This document shows, piece after piece, positions 40,623-50,900 of a stretch of 64,000 nt of DNA; the stretch's first letter is position 1, and every line of letters begins with the position of its first letter. A program made the translations under genes and the position numbers. This stretch comes from DASRHY01 sp035650275 (GTDB lineage: Bacteria; Actinomycetota; Actinomycetes; Propionibacteriales; Kribbellaceae), in assembly GCA_035650275.1 (NCBI GenBank), contig DASRHY010000227.1:41907-105906 (forward strand). Reading direction: 5' to 3'. Below the pieces are notes generated by a model that was not told the DNA's origin, ran no database searches, and saw nothing but the letters and a program-made list of their open reading frames with translations.

Positions 40623-41466
40623 CCGGATCGGCGGTGGTGGCCGGAGCCGCGCCCTGACCGGCGCGGATCGCGTCGACGTCGTCCTTGATCGCCGGCAGCG
40701 CGTTGTTCGCCAGGTAGTCCAGCCGGGTAGCCGTCAGCGACGCCGACTTCCGGACCTCGTCGACATCGGCCCTGAGGTCGGGCATCTGGTGGTTGACCAG
40801 GTTGTCCATCCGCACCGCGTGTGTGCGGAGGAGCTGGGCTACCTCGTTCAGGGTCGCGGCGGACTCCCTGAGGTTCGCAACCGCGGCAGCGATCTGTGCA
40901 TCGGTCCATGCCATCGTTCCGTCTCCTCCTCCTTGCAGATCGCGTGCTCGCCTGATGATGCCGGGGATCTGCGCGATCTTCGCCGCTCCCGGACAGACCT
41001 TCCCGTACGCCGACGACCACGTCTCTCCGCCGTCCACCCGCCAGGGCTCGATACCCAGGCGGTGGTACCCGATTCCGGTGGTGCTGGGCCGCGAGTCGGC
41101 CATCGCGACCAGCGGGATTCCGTGCACCCGATTCGCCCACGCCGTGATGCCTGCCATGGTCTCGAGCTGGGCGGCGGTCCATGGCTCGCGATCCACGTTC
41201 TGCACGCCGCCCTGGGTCTCGATGCTGATCAGGCTCGGGTTGCCCTCCAAGTTCGCCGGCGCCTGGAACTGCGTATCGACGTACTGCTCCACCGTCCCGT
41301 CGCGGCGTACGTAGAAGTGTGAGGTCGGGTTGCCGGCCTGGTTGAAGTAGTTGAAGAGGCTGGCCGCCTCGCTGACGGCGACGTGGTTGCAGATCCCGCG
41401 GTGCCGGGCCATCGCCGTACGGTGCCGTGCCACCACCTTGCGGATGGCGCCGGGGTACCAGGCCAC
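40567..41466 (-). CDS. N-acetylmuramoyl-L-alanine amidase, Amidase_2 type (299 aa)
   Basis: GICNHVAVSEAASLFNYFNQAGNPTSHFYVRRDGTVEQYVD with LISIETQGG and GIGYHRLGIEPWRVD fits the Amidase_2/PGRP zinc fold common in phage lysins (His ligands in CNHV and TSHF). The C-terminal half (about 180-299) has heptad-like helices (VANLRESAATLNEVAQLLRTHAVRMDNLV) and an acidic Pro-rich tail, often seen in phage and prophage endolysins. No signal peptide is visible. GTG 41466 follows GGAGAG. It could be a domesticated phage gene. Confidence 0.75.
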   Translation of the reverse strand: MAWYPGAIRKVVARHRTAMARHRGICNHVAVSEAASLFNYFNQAGNPTSHFYVRRDGTVEQYVDTQFQAPANLEGNPSLISIETQGGVQNVDREPWTAAQLETMAGITAWANRVHGIPLVAMADSRPSTTGIGYHRLGIEPWRVDGGETWSSAYGKVCPGAAKIAQIPGIIRRARDLQGGGDGTMAWTDAQIAAAVANLRESAATLNEVAQLLRTHAVRMDNLVNHQMPDLRADVDEVRKSASLTATRLDYLANNALPAIKDDVDAIRAGQGAAPATTADPVTEQLVDPEQPADSGQPG

Positions 41467-41671
41467 GTCACTCTCCGGAAAGGGGTGCGACGCCGAGTGG
41501 CGACTCGGTGGGCACGAGCGGGTGCCTCCTCGGTATCCGACGGCGTGAGCCTGGCTGCTTGCACCGTACCCGGCATCGGCCGCGCCGCAACACCCTCCTG
41601 CGGCGCGCGTGGTCGTGCCGGCGGTGGTTCGCACGTCGTGCTGGCGTTGCAGCGGAAGGCTCCCCAGCGAA
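41467..41671. other. Intergenic stretch without recognised genes
   Basis: Between the amidase gene and the glucanase terminator, I see only short frames with no coding signature. It must contain the promoter for the amidase. Confidence 0.4.
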
Positions 41672-41706
41672 GCACTGCCGCGTGACCCGTGGACACGCGG
41701 CAGTGC
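41672..41706 (-). terminator. Terminator of the glucanase gene
   Basis: GCACTGCCGCGT and ACGCGGCAGTGC form a perfect 12-bp stem with an 11-nt loop, 13 nt beyond the stop codon at 41719. Confidence 0.75.
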
Positions 41707-41718
41707 CGGTCCGCGGTG

Positions 41719-42876
41719 TCAGCCTTCCGTGATCGAGAAGTCGGTGAAGTTGAACGTGGCCGGAGCGTTGTTCGTGGAGCACACCTCGACGCCGTAGTCG
41801 ATCTGGCCGACTGTGGTGCTCTGGCTGATCCAGCCCTTCGACTGGAGCCAGCGGAACATCTCCAGCAGGTTCATCGTCCCGCTCGTCTGCGTCGTCCTCG
41901 ACACGAACGCGATGTAGTGCTCACCGGACCGCCAGACGTCGTACGTGTGGCCACCGAAGGTCACGGTGGCCTGTACCGAGCCGGCCGGACGCTGCTTGAA
42001 GTTCTCGGTCCAGATCATCACCTCGGTCGACCCGGACGTGGCGATGCCGTTCAGCCAGATGTCGTACGCCACGTTGTAGATGCCGACGTGCGGCGTGTTC
42101 GCGGCGAACGTGCTGGTCAGCCGGTTGAACGAGCTGATCGGCTTGTCGTCGTAGTCCTTGTGCACGTTCGGGTACGTCTTCACCGACGTGGTGTTCGGCT
42201 GCGTGGCCGTGACGTTCCAGTTGTTGTATGCACACGCGCGCAGCGTCTGCGTACCGCCGCTGTTGTTCCACATGTTGTTGTGCACGTAGTAGCCGTTGGT
42301 ACTCCAGCCGGCGTTGGACTGCGAGGTGGTGAACACCGGGTTCGTGCAGTTCCTCGTCGGGCTGGTCGCGGTCGCTGTGGGCGTCGCGGTCGCGGTCGGG
42401 GTTGCCGTGGCGGTGGGGGTCGGTGTCGCGGTCGGTGTGCTCGTCGCGGTCCGCGTAGGCGTTGGTGTGGGCGTCGCGGTGACGGTGGGTGTTTGCGTCG
42501 GTGTCCTGGTCGGCGTGGCCGTCGGTGTCGGCGCGGGGCCTGAACCGGCCCGGAAGTCGTAGTGCACGTAGTACGCGACCGGTGTGCCGGCGGCGAACTT
42601 GCTGCCGTTCGGCCGGGTGAACTGCAGGCGGTAGCTGGTCGCAGTGGTCTGTGCCGGGTTCACCGAGACGATCGCGACCCCGGCGGCGTTGGCGGTGACG
42701 GAACTGGGTCGGGTGCCGAAACCGTGCGCCTTGGTGCAGCCCGAGGCGGCGTCCAGGACGCACATCTCGGCGCGTCCGGTCGCGGATGGGGTCGGCGGTT
42801 CGGCGGTGGCTGCCGGTCCGCTCGCGACGACGACGCCGCAGAGCAGGCCAGAAACGGCAGCGATGATGGGTTTCAT
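41719..42876 (-). CDS. Secreted GH12 endoglucanase with an N-terminal module (385 aa)
   Basis: A signal peptide (about 1-25) is followed by a module (about 26-110) I do not recognise, and a 60-residue linker of PTPTATATPT type. The GH12 catalytic domain (about 175-385) then follows: STEVMIWTEN carries the likely nucleophile Glu, and GQIDYGVEVCST the acid/base Glu. GH12 enzymes cut beta-1,4-glucans or xyloglucan. Usually the catalytic domain comes first and a cellulose-binding domain follows. Here the order is reversed. It is transcribed alone. Confidence 0.8.
   Translation of the reverse strand: MKPIIAAVSGLLCGVVVASGPAATAEPPTPSATGRAEMCVLDAASGCTKAHGFGTRPSSVTANAAGVAIVSVNPAQTTATSYRLQFTRPNGSKFAAGTPVAYYVHYDFRAGSGPAPTPTATPTRTPTQTPTVTATPTPTPTRTATSTPTATPTPTATATPTATATPTATATSPTRNCTNPVFTTSQSNAGWSTNGYYVHNNMWNNSGGTQTLRACAYNNWNVTATQPNTTSVKTYPNVHKDYDDKPISSFNRLTSTFAANTPHVGIYNVAYDIWLNGIATSGSTEVMIWTENFKQRPAGSVQATVTFGGHTYDVWRSGEHYIAFVSRTTQTSGTMNLLEMFRWLQSKGWISQSTTVGQIDYGVEVCSTNNAPATFNFTDFSITEG
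42365..42535 (-). repeat. Hexanucleotide-rich linker repeats in the glucanase gene
   Basis: Units of GGTCGC/GGTGTC type, read on the minus strand, encode the Pro-Thr-Ala linker. Such tracts change length easily by slippage. Confidence 0.7.
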
Positions 42877-43100
42877 GTCAACCTCTCCACCGCGGCGGGC
42901 CGTGAAGGCCGGAGGGGAGCGCCGCGGTCACTGGTGGGCAAGACGTAGGGCCCCTTCCCCACCCCCGGGTCGCGGTCAAACACCTATGTTTCGGTCCGGA
43001 CACGCAGCGCTGGAACGGAAAACGCCGAACGAGCGGTCTGATTGCGCTCGCACGGCCAGTCCTGGCGCGCCGGCGGAGCGGCTTAGGTAGCGTTCGGCCT

Positions 43101-45239
43101 ATGTTCGCTGCTCTCGGTAGACTCGTCGTCCGGGCCCGCTGGTGGGTGATCGCCATCTGGATCGTGGCCGCGGTGGTCATAGCGTTGACAGCCCCCGCCC
43201 TGCAGTCCACGCAGGACCAGTCGGAGTTCCTGCCCAGGCACTACGAGTCGGTCAAGGCTCTCACCGTGCAGCAAGAAGCCTTTCCCGAGCGCGGTGAGAT
43301 CGGCGCAATCGTGGTCTTCGACCGCGAGGACGGCAGCATGCTGACCGAGGCCGACCAGGCTGAGGTGTCCTCGATCGCCGAGGAGCTCAACACCAAGGGC
43401 TACGACAACCTGGGCGCTGCGGCCGCTGCCCCGGCCTCGGACAACGGCTTGGTGCAGGCGATCTTCGTGCAGGTCAAGCCGGGCAAGAACGCCTTCGACC
43501 CGACGGCCATCGCGGACGCCCGCAAGCTCCGCGCCGACCTGGAGCCGCTGGTCGAGGGGACCGACCTCCGCTCGGGCGTGACCGGCCCGGCCGGCCAGTC
43601 GCTGGACTCCCAGGAGTCGTCCGAGCAGGCGCTCGCGGTCGTCAGCATCGTGACCTTGCTGCTCATCGTGGTCCTGCTCGCGCTGATCTTCCGCAGCGTC
43701 ATCGCGTGCGCCCTGCCTATCCTGACCGTAGCCCTGGTCGGGACGACCGCCAACGGGCTCATCGCGATGGCGAACGAGGCGTTCGACCTCAAGGCCGACA
43801 GCTCCATCTCGGTGATCCTGTTCATCGTGCTGTTCGGCATCGGGACCGACTACATCCTGTTCTTCCTGTTCCGATACCGGGAGGCCCTGCGGCTGGGCTT
43901 CGACGGTCGAGGCGCGGTGTCCCACGCGGTCGAGCGGGCCGGTGAGGCGATTGCCTCGGCCGGCGGCGCGGTCATCATCGCCTTCATGGCGATGGTGCTG
44001 TCGTCCCTGAGCATCTTCCGCTCGATCGGGCCGGCGCTGGCGATCGCGGTCGCCAGCGCCGTGCTCGCGGCTCTGACGCTGGTCCCGGCGGTCGTCGCCG
44101 TCCTGGGGCCACGGGTTATCGCCTGGCCGTCGAAGAAGTGGATGGTCGAGCCCGATGCCACCCGGTTCCGGGGCATCGGGCGGTCAGTGGCCGCGCACCC
44201 CGTCCGCTACGCAGTCGTCTCGGCGGGGTCGCTCGCGGTGCTGTCGTTGTTCGCACTCGGGTTCAACCCGACCTTCAACTTCTCCGACAGCAGCACCGAG
44301 CAGACGGAGTCAGGCCAGGCGCTGATCACCTTCCAGAAGGGCCAGCCCAGCGGTGCCGCCGACCCCACGACTGTGCTGCTGCGCTCGACAGACGGCCAAC
44401 CGCTCGACGAAGCCGAGCTCACCACATACGCCACCGAGCTCGGCACAGCGAGTGGAGTCGCGTCGGCGGCGCTGTCCGCCCGCACCGACGACGTCGCGGT
44501 CTTCACCGTCGTCCTGTCCGACGACCCCGCGTCCGACGCGGCGCTGGCCAACGTCGAGGGCTCCGTGCGCGACACCGCGCACTCGGCGGCGCCGGACGGG
44601 ACCGAGGCATTCGTCGGTGGCACCACGTCGATCTTCGTCGACCTCGACGACGCGATGGTGCGTGACTACTCGGTCGTGTTCCCGGTCGCGGCAGTGCTGA
44701 TCATGATCATCTTGGCGCTGCTGCTGCGCAGCCTCGTCGCGCCGTGGTACCTCATGCTCTCGGTGGGCCTCGGCTTCACCGCCAGCCTGGGGGCGACCGT
44801 GCTGGTCTTCCAGGGCCTGCTGGGAGAGCAGGGGCTGATCTTCATCCTGCCGATCTACATCTATCTCTTCGTGGTGGCGCTGGGCACCGACTACAACATC
44901 CTGATGGTGGCGCGCCTGCGGGAAGAGGCACGGGAAGGGCTCGAGCCGCGGCCCGCCGCCGCCAAGGCGATCGAGCATGCCGGTCCGACGGTCGCGGCCG
45001 CCGGCCTGATCCTCGCCGGCACCTTCGCCTCGCTGATGTTCGCCGAGGGAACGTTCTTCAAGGCGATGGGCTTCTCGTTCTCCGTCGGCATCGCCATGGC
45101 CGCGTTCGTGATGGCGCTCTTCCTGACCCCGGCGCTGACCGCACTCATCGGGCACGCCGCGTGGTGGCCCGGCCACGGCGACCGGGCCACCACCGACACA
45201 GTCGAGAAGCCCGCCGAGGAGCCCGTCCTGGAGAGCTGA
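43101..45239 (+). CDS. MMPL-family RND transporter (712 aa)
   Basis: An N-terminal helix (residues 12-35) and a periplasmic loop (about 35-170) precede a bundle of helices (about 175-345) with the FGIGTDYILFFLFRYREAL signature. A second loop and bundle follow (about 525-690) with GTDYNILMVARLREEA. The two-fold repeat is the MMPL layout. Such proteins export lipids or peptides using the proton gradient. Mycobacterial members move wall lipids. A TAGCGT box ends 7 nt before ATG 43101, again suggesting a leaderless start. Confidence 0.9.
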   Translation: MFAALGRLVVRARWWVIAIWIVAAVVIALTAPALQSTQDQSEFLPRHYESVKALTVQQEAFPERGEIGAIVVFDREDGSMLTEADQAEVSSIAEELNTKGYDNLGAAAAAPASDNGLVQAIFVQVKPGKNAFDPTAIADARKLRADLEPLVEGTDLRSGVTGPAGQSLDSQESSEQALAVVSIVTLLLIVVLLALIFRSVIACALPILTVALVGTTANGLIAMANEAFDLKADSSISVILFIVLFGIGTDYILFFLFRYREALRLGFDGRGAVSHAVERAGEAIASAGGAVIIAFMAMVLSSLSIFRSIGPALAIAVASAVLAALTLVPAVVAVLGPRVIAWPSKKWMVEPDATRFRGIGRSVAAHPVRYAVVSAGSLAVLSLFALGFNPTFNFSDSSTEQTESGQALITFQKGQPSGAADPTTVLLRSTDGQPLDEAELTTYATELGTASGVASAALSARTDDVAVFTVVLSDDPASDAALANVEGSVRDTAHSAAPDGTEAFVGGTTSIFVDLDDAMVRDYSVVFPVAAVLIMIILALLLRSLVAPWYLMLSVGLGFTASLGATVLVFQGLLGEQGLIFILPIYIYLFVVALGTDYNILMVARLREEAREGLEPRPAAAKAIEHAGPTVAAAGLILAGTFASLMFAEGTFFKAMGFSFSVGIAMAAFVMALFLTPALTALIGHAAWWPGHGDRATTDTVEKPAEEPVLES

Positions 45240-45265
45240 CCAGACCGGGAGCTGGAGTCTCCTTG

Positions 45266-45964
45266 CTAGGACAGCGAGTGCCCGGCCGCGGCCATGCTGA
45301 CTCGGGGCCTCCACAGCAGGGCAGAGAAGGCCAGCAGCCACAGGCTCCAGGCGACGTAGCCTGCGAAGTTGGTGAGCTCGGCGGTCTCGACGCCGAGCGG
45401 GATGACGACGCCGGTGGCTATGAGTGCCGCGGACGCGTAGCCGAGGACCAGCAGCCACCGGGGGGCACCGGTTCGGCCGAGGCCGACCAGCACGAGCACG
45501 GTAAACGTCGCAGTGAGTGCGTAGCCGACGGTCTCACCGAGCGCTTCGCCGAGCCAGGTGTGGAGCTGCTCGAACGTGTTCAGAGCGTCCGTGCGAGTGG
45601 CCGGGTTGGTCGCGTCATCGCTGAGGCCGGGTACGAAGAGCACCCAGCGGGACAGGCCGATGACCTGGACGGTGGCGGCGGCGATGCCGGTGATCGCGAT
45701 CCAGCGGCCGAGGCGGCCGCTGGTGAGCCGGCCGAGGAGGATGCCGGCCGGGGCGAGCAGCGCGGCGCCGACGACCAGCACCAGGAACCAGCCGCTGACG
45801 GCGGCGCGGTGCTCGCGGTAGAGCGCCAGGATCTCGTCGGTTGGCTCCTTGAGGATGGCGGGGTAGTCGAACACCGAGCCGAGGGCGGTGAAGCCGGCGA
45901 TGGCTAGCAGGGCGGCTCCGGTCATCGAGCCCGCGGCGGCTCGGCGGGTCGTTGTGGTGTTCAT
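45266..45964 (-). CDS. DUF4386-type membrane protein (232 aa)
   Basis: Six hydrophobic segments (for example GALLAIAGFTALG, FLVLVVGAALLAPAGILLG and VGYALTATFTVLVLVGLG) give an integral membrane protein resembling the DUF4386 family, function unknown. It is the last gene of a four-gene minus-strand operon with 4-bp overlaps. A second DUF4386 protein is at 51248-51964. Confidence 0.75.
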   Translation of the reverse strand: MNTTTTRRAAAGSMTGAALLAIAGFTALGSVFDYPAILKEPTDEILALYREHRAAVSGWFLVLVVGAALLAPAGILLGRLTSGRLGRWIAITGIAAATVQVIGLSRWVLFVPGLSDDATNPATRTDALNTFEQLHTWLGEALGETVGYALTATFTVLVLVGLGRTGAPRWLLVLGYASAALIATGVVIPLGVETAELTNFAGYVAWSLWLLAFSALLWRPRVSMAAAGHSLS

Positions 45965-46917
45965 CGGGCGGTCTCCTGCTGGGTGCGGCCGGCTGCGGTG
46001 GCATACCAGTCGAGGGTGGTGGCCAAGGCGTCGTGGAGAGGGGTGGCGAGCTCGCCGAACGCCGCCCGGAACCTGGTGTCGTCCACAACCCAGCGATCGG
46101 TGAACTGGTAGAGGGTGTGCAGGTACTCGCGCATCGCCGGTTTGACGATGCCGAGGAGGCGGAGCGTGGTGGCGCCGGCGGTGAACAGGCGGGTCCGATG
46201 CCCGGCGAGCTGGTAGACGCAGTCCACGACCTGACGGGTGGTCCGGGTCTCCGCGACCGGCAGGTGCCAGATGGAGCCGGTGGCACCCGGGCTGGTGGCG
46301 AGGGTTACGAGTGCGGCGGCGACGTCGGGGGTGTAGGAGTAGCTGTGCGGCTGGTCGGGGTCGCCCATCACTTGGGCGGGGCGGCCGGCGAGTGCGGTGC
46401 CGAACACGGTCTCGCCGAGGGCGGAGCGAGTGGCGCCGGGTCCGAAGTAGTCCGAGGCGCGCCCGATGGCGACCTCGACCCGGCCGGCCTGATGGGCGGC
46501 CATCAGCTCGGCGGTCATCGCGGCCCGGGTGGCGGACTTCTCCGACGTGGGGCGGGCGGCCAGTGTCTCCACCAGGTCGTGGCCGTGAGTGGGTCCGTAG
46601 CCGTAGAGGTTGTCGAGGACGACCAGGCGGGCGCCGGCGGCCTCGGCGCCGGCGAGGACGCCGTGCTGGAGGGGCGGGAACTCCTCGGCCCAGCGGGCAT
46701 AGTTTATCGCGTTGAGGCAGAAGTAGACGACGTCCGCGCCGGCGCTCACGCGGGTGGTGAAGGCGGAGTCGGTGGCGTCGCCGCCGACGATGGTGGCGCC
46801 GGGCAGCTCGCCGGAGCCGTTGCGGTTGACGGCGACGACGTCGACGCCGCGGGCGGTCAGCTGTCCGATGACATGTCGGCCGACCTGGCCGGTGCCGAAG
46901 ACGACGTGGCGGGTCAT
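45961..46917 (-). CDS. NAD-dependent epimerase/dehydratase family protein (318 aa)
   Basis: The N-terminal Rossmann motif GTGQVGRHVIGQL (GxGxxG) and the later LDNLYGYGP and SYTPDVAAALVTLA segments fit the extended short-chain dehydrogenase superfamily. The usual YxxxK catalytic pair is not evident, so it may be an atypical, sugar-nucleotide-type or regulatory SDR. It belongs to the operon 47836 to 45266 and overlaps the next gene by 4 bp. Confidence 0.8.
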   Translation of the reverse strand: MTRHVVFGTGQVGRHVIGQLTARGVDVVAVNRNGSGELPGATIVGGDATDSAFTTRVSAGADVVYFCLNAINYARWAEEFPPLQHGVLAGAEAAGARLVVLDNLYGYGPTHGHDLVETLAARPTSEKSATRAAMTAELMAAHQAGRVEVAIGRASDYFGPGATRSALGETVFGTALAGRPAQVMGDPDQPHSYSYTPDVAAALVTLATSPGATGSIWHLPVAETRTTRQVVDCVYQLAGHRTRLFTAGATTLRLLGIVKPAMREYLHTLYQFTDRWVVDDTRFRAAFGELATPLHDALATTLDWYATAAGRTQQETAR

Positions 46918-47492
46918 GACTGGTTCCTTTCGCGGTTCAGGGCGTACGGGAGGACGAGGGTGAGTGCCGTGACCATCAGGGCGCCGCTGGAGCCGAAGAT
47001 GGGGAACTGGAGGTCGACGTCGATGCCGGCGGTGGTGGTGACCGCCCAGCCGCCGGCCCAGATGACGGCGAGGAAGGCTGGCCAGGCAAGGGCGAGGCGG
47101 CCGAGGCGGCGCCTCAGGACCAGCCCTTGGGTAATGCCGACAACGAGTCCGGTGATGGCGCCTTGGGTGACCAGGTCCGCGAGACTGGTGTGGTAGTCGA
47201 CGACGGCGGATCCGAGACCCAGGCCGAGCATCATCCCGACGGCGGTGGCCGTGATCCACGACGTGGCGGGCGGCCGGTTCCGGCCGAGCCCCCACACCTG
47301 GACGGCTCCAAGGATGGCGCCGGTGATCAGGCCGGCCAGAAGGGCGGGACGAAGGCTGTCGACGTGTCCGGTGATCAAGTAGGCGGCGTAGCCGCCGAGC
47401 GGGAAGCCGGTGACGGTGGCCATCCACCGCCAGAAGGTTCGGGGCGCGCTGATGCGGATGGTCGGAGACGGTGTGGTCTGGACGGCGTGCAT
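46914..47492 (-). CDS. Membrane protein of unknown function (192 aa)
   Basis: Five to six hydrophobic helices are visible, such as GLITGAILGAVQVWGLG, AITGLVVGITQGLVL and GALMVTALTLVLPYAL. No family motif is apparent. ATG 47492 follows AGGAG and is better placed than GTG 47498. The stop overlaps the SDR gene (ATGA). It is the second gene of the operon. Confidence 0.65.
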   Translation of the reverse strand: MHAVQTTPSPTIRISAPRTFWRWMATVTGFPLGGYAAYLITGHVDSLRPALLAGLITGAILGAVQVWGLGRNRPPATSWITATAVGMMLGLGLGSAVVDYHTSLADLVTQGAITGLVVGITQGLVLRRRLGRLALAWPAFLAVIWAGGWAVTTTAGIDVDLQFPIFGSSGALMVTALTLVLPYALNRERNQS

Positions 47493-47494
47493 GG

Positions 47495-47836
47495 TCACTC
47501 CTGGGGGTTGGTGCCGGTGGTTCCGGCGAGCTGGGTGGCGATCCAGGCAGCCAGCAGGCTGTCGGGGTGGTCGACGAGGTGGTCGCGGATGAGGGCACCG
47601 AGCCGGTCGGTGTCTCCGGCCAGGTGGGCGGCCGCGATGGCCACGAGCTGGCGGTCTCGGGTGGTTCTGGCCAGCCGGGATGCCCGTTCCAGCAGGCCTT
47701 CCGGCGTCTTGGCCACCAACGCGGCAACCAGCAGGGTCGCCGTACTGTGCTCGGTGTTCGGCCGGGCCAGGGTCGCGGTGACTGTGGTGGTGTTGCCGGC
47801 GACCAGCTGGCGGATCAGTATCTCGTCGTTGTTCAC
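47495..47836 (-). CDS. Small helical hypothetical protein (113 aa)
   Basis: VNNDEILIRQLVAGNTTTVTATL followed by helical repeats (LLVAALVAKTPEGLLERASRLAR and RQLVAIAAAHLAGDTDRLGALIRDHL) suggests a small TPR-like fold. It starts at GTG 47836 with a weak GGTAGAG site and ends overlapping the membrane-protein gene. It is the first gene of the operon, divergent from the AfsR-like regulator with 82 bp between the starts. Confidence 0.6.
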   Translation of the reverse strand: MNNDEILIRQLVAGNTTTVTATLARPNTEHSTATLLVAALVAKTPEGLLERASRLARTTRDRQLVAIAAAHLAGDTDRLGALIRDHLVDHPDSLLAAWIATQLAGTTGTNPQE

Positions 47837-47918
47837 GGCTCTACCGTCTCGATGACCGCTGACGATGCGCTGACGACGAACTGACGCAGACCCGGCGCCG
47901 CGGTCATAGGCTCGGTGG

Positions 47919-50900
47919 ATGCTGACCGTGGCCGTGCTCGGGCCGGTGGAGGTCCGCCGTGACGGCGAGCTGCTACCGGTGCCGTCCGGCAAGACCACCG
48001 AAGTGCTGATCCGACTGGCCTTGGAGGCCGGGCGGGCGGTGAGCGCCGAGCGGATCATCGAGGATCTGTGGTCCGACGCCGTCGGCACCGGCCGCAACAC
48101 ACTGCAGTCGAAGGTCTCGCAGCTACGTCGGGCGCTGGGCGACCCGAACCTCGTCACGGGTCGTGAGGGCGGCTACACCCTCCACGTCGGCTCCGATCAG
48201 GTGGACGCCCTCGCCGTCCTCGCCCTGGCCGCCCGCGTGACCTCCGCGCGCCACTCCGGGGATCAGGCTGCCGCCGCGAAAGAGGCGGCCACGGCATTGG
48301 AGTTCTTCCGCGGCGATGTCCTGTCCGGTGCGGGTGACGGTGCGTGGCTCCAGCCACACCGGGCCCGGCTGGAGGAGGCACGGCTCGGTCTGGTCGAGGA
48401 CCGGCTCGCGGCCCGGGTCGCGCTGGGTTCTGGCGGTGACGTGATCGGCGAGCTCGAGGCGGTCGTCGAGCTGTACCCGCTGCGCGAGGGCCTGTGGGCG
48501 TCCCTGATCACCGCCTTGTACCGCGCCGGCCGGCAGGCAGACGCCCTCGCGGCGTACGCCCGGGTGCGGGCTTTGCTCGCCGAGCAGCTCGGCGTCGACC
48601 CCGGCCCCATCCTGCGCAGTCTCGAAGCGCAGATTCTCCGACAGAGCCCGGCTCTGGCCGACGATCAGGAGCCATCACTCGGCAGGCCGGGCAACCTTCC
48701 GGGCCTCACCTCGCCGCTGGTGGGGCGGGAAGATGAGTTGGCCACGCTGTCCGGACTGGTGCGCGAGCACCGTCTGGTGACCATGGTCGGGCCGGCCGGC
48801 GTCGGCAAGACACGTACAGCGATCGAGCTGGCCCGCTGCATCGAGACGCCCGGCGGTGTCTGGCTGGTCCGGCTCGATGGCGTGGACTCCTCCGCGCCGA
48901 TCCCTCGCGTGGTGGCCGAGACGCTGCACGTCACCGGTGGGGAGGCGATGCTGGCCGACCGATTCGCGGGCGCCGAGACGGTCCTGTTCCTCGACAACTG
49001 CGAGCACGTCGCGGAGCAGGTTGCGCAGTTGGTAACCCACCTGCTGGACCGGGCACCGCAGTTGAGGGTGCTGGCCACCAGCCAGCAGCCGCTTGGCCTG
49101 GACGGCGAGATCGTCCATGAGCTGCGGCCGCTGCCACTTTCGGACTCGACGACCCTCTTCGCGAGCAGGGCGGCTGCGCACCGGCAGTTCGAGCTCAAGG
49201 ACGACAACGCTGCGACGGTCGAGGAGGTGTGCCGAGCGCTGGACGGGCTTCCACTGGCCATCGAGCTCGCGGCGGCCCGCGTGAGGTCCCTGTCGGTGCG
49301 GGAGATCGCCCGCCGGCTGGATGACCGGTTCGGCCTGCTGCGAGACCCCACGAGCCGGGCCCCGGAACGGCGGCGGGCCCTGGCGGCTGCGATCGGCTGG
49401 AGCTATGACCTCCTCTTCCCCGACGACCAGCGCGGCCTATGGGCTCTGGCCTGCTTCGCCGGCGGTGCCCCGCTGCCCGCGGCCGTGCACCTCCTCGAGG
49501 CACTCGGTGTCCCCGCGGAGTCCGCGGCCGACGTCGTCGACCGGCTCGTCGACAGGTCCCTGGTCAGCGTCGACGAGGACGACCACGGCGCGGTCCGCTA
49601 CCGACTGCTGGACAGCGTCCGCGCCTTCTCCCGAGACCGCCTGGGCGAGGCCGGCCTCGACGACCTCGCCTTCGCCGCGCACGCCGCCTGGTTCGCCCAG
49701 GTCGCCGACCGAACCGCCGAGTTGGTGCGAGGTCCCGCCCAACCGGACTGCCTGGCCGTAGCCCGCCAGGAGCGGGCCAACATCGACGCCGCGCTGGCGT
49801 GGTGCGCCGAACATGACCCGCTGCTGGGCACCCGCATCGCCATCGGCTTCGGCTGGACCTGGGCCGTGCTCGGCGACGGTGCGGTCGGGGCCGCCCGAGT
49901 CCGCGACGCGATAGCCGCAGCAGGGGCCCTCACACCGCCGCGGACCCAGGCCGAGGCGTTGCTGCTGGCCGGCTGGCTCGAGGCCTCCGCCGGCGACGTG
50001 ACCCTGGCCCAGTCCGACCTGGACACCGCGATGCAGTTGGCCGAACGGCTCGACGACCCGCAGCTTCTCGCAGCTGCTCGTCGGCACCTGGCGTTCCTGC
50101 GGATCCAGCAGGGGCGTCCCCACGACGTTCTTGCTGAAACCGACGCCAGCCTGGAGACCTCCCGACGCCTGGACCTGTCCTGGGAGACGGCGGCCAGCTT
50201 GGTGCTGGCGGCGTACGGGTCGATCATGCTCGGCGACACCGCCGCAGCCTCACGGTCCGCCGAAGAGGCTCTCGAGCTGCTGGACTCGATCGGGGACTCG
50301 TGGGGCGTCGTCCACGCCCACGGGATGCTCGGCGCGATCGCCCAGGCCGAACACCGCTTCGACGACGCCGCCACGGCGCTGGCCCGCGCGGCGGTCGAGT
50401 CCGAACGGCTCGGGTTCTTCGGCCAGGCCGCGCTGCACCTGACCAGGCTGGGCCGTGTCGAGCAGCAGCGCGGCAACCCCGAGGGCGCGATCGAAACGTT
50501 GGACCAGGCGACCGCCGCGGCCCGGCGAAGCGGCGACCTCCGGATCGCGGCCACCGCCCACGTCACCCTCGCCCGGATCCACCGTCAGATCGGGAACGAG
50601 GTCGCCGCCCGCACGCTGCTCGAGGAGACCAGCCGGTGGTACCGGACCGCCGGCGGCGACAGGGCCTTGCTCACCGAGGTACTGCTCGCTTCGGTCTTGG
50701 CCGCCGCTGACCCCGGCGCGGCGACTCGTCTGGGGGATCTGCAGAACGAGGCCGGTCGAACCGGCGACCTGGAGGCCGAGCTGATGGCTGTTGACGCCCT
50801 GGCTCGTCTGGCGGCTGAGCACGGCGAGAGCCTTGAGGCTCAACGACTGCTGGAGCGCGGCGACCGCCTCCACGCGCAGATCACCCACGCGGTAGACGAC

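Noticed and set aside
42877..43100. CebR-type operator (TGGGAGCGCTCCCA) in front of the glucanase
   Set aside because: Only a partial half-site GGGGAGCGCC is present, not a palindrome.
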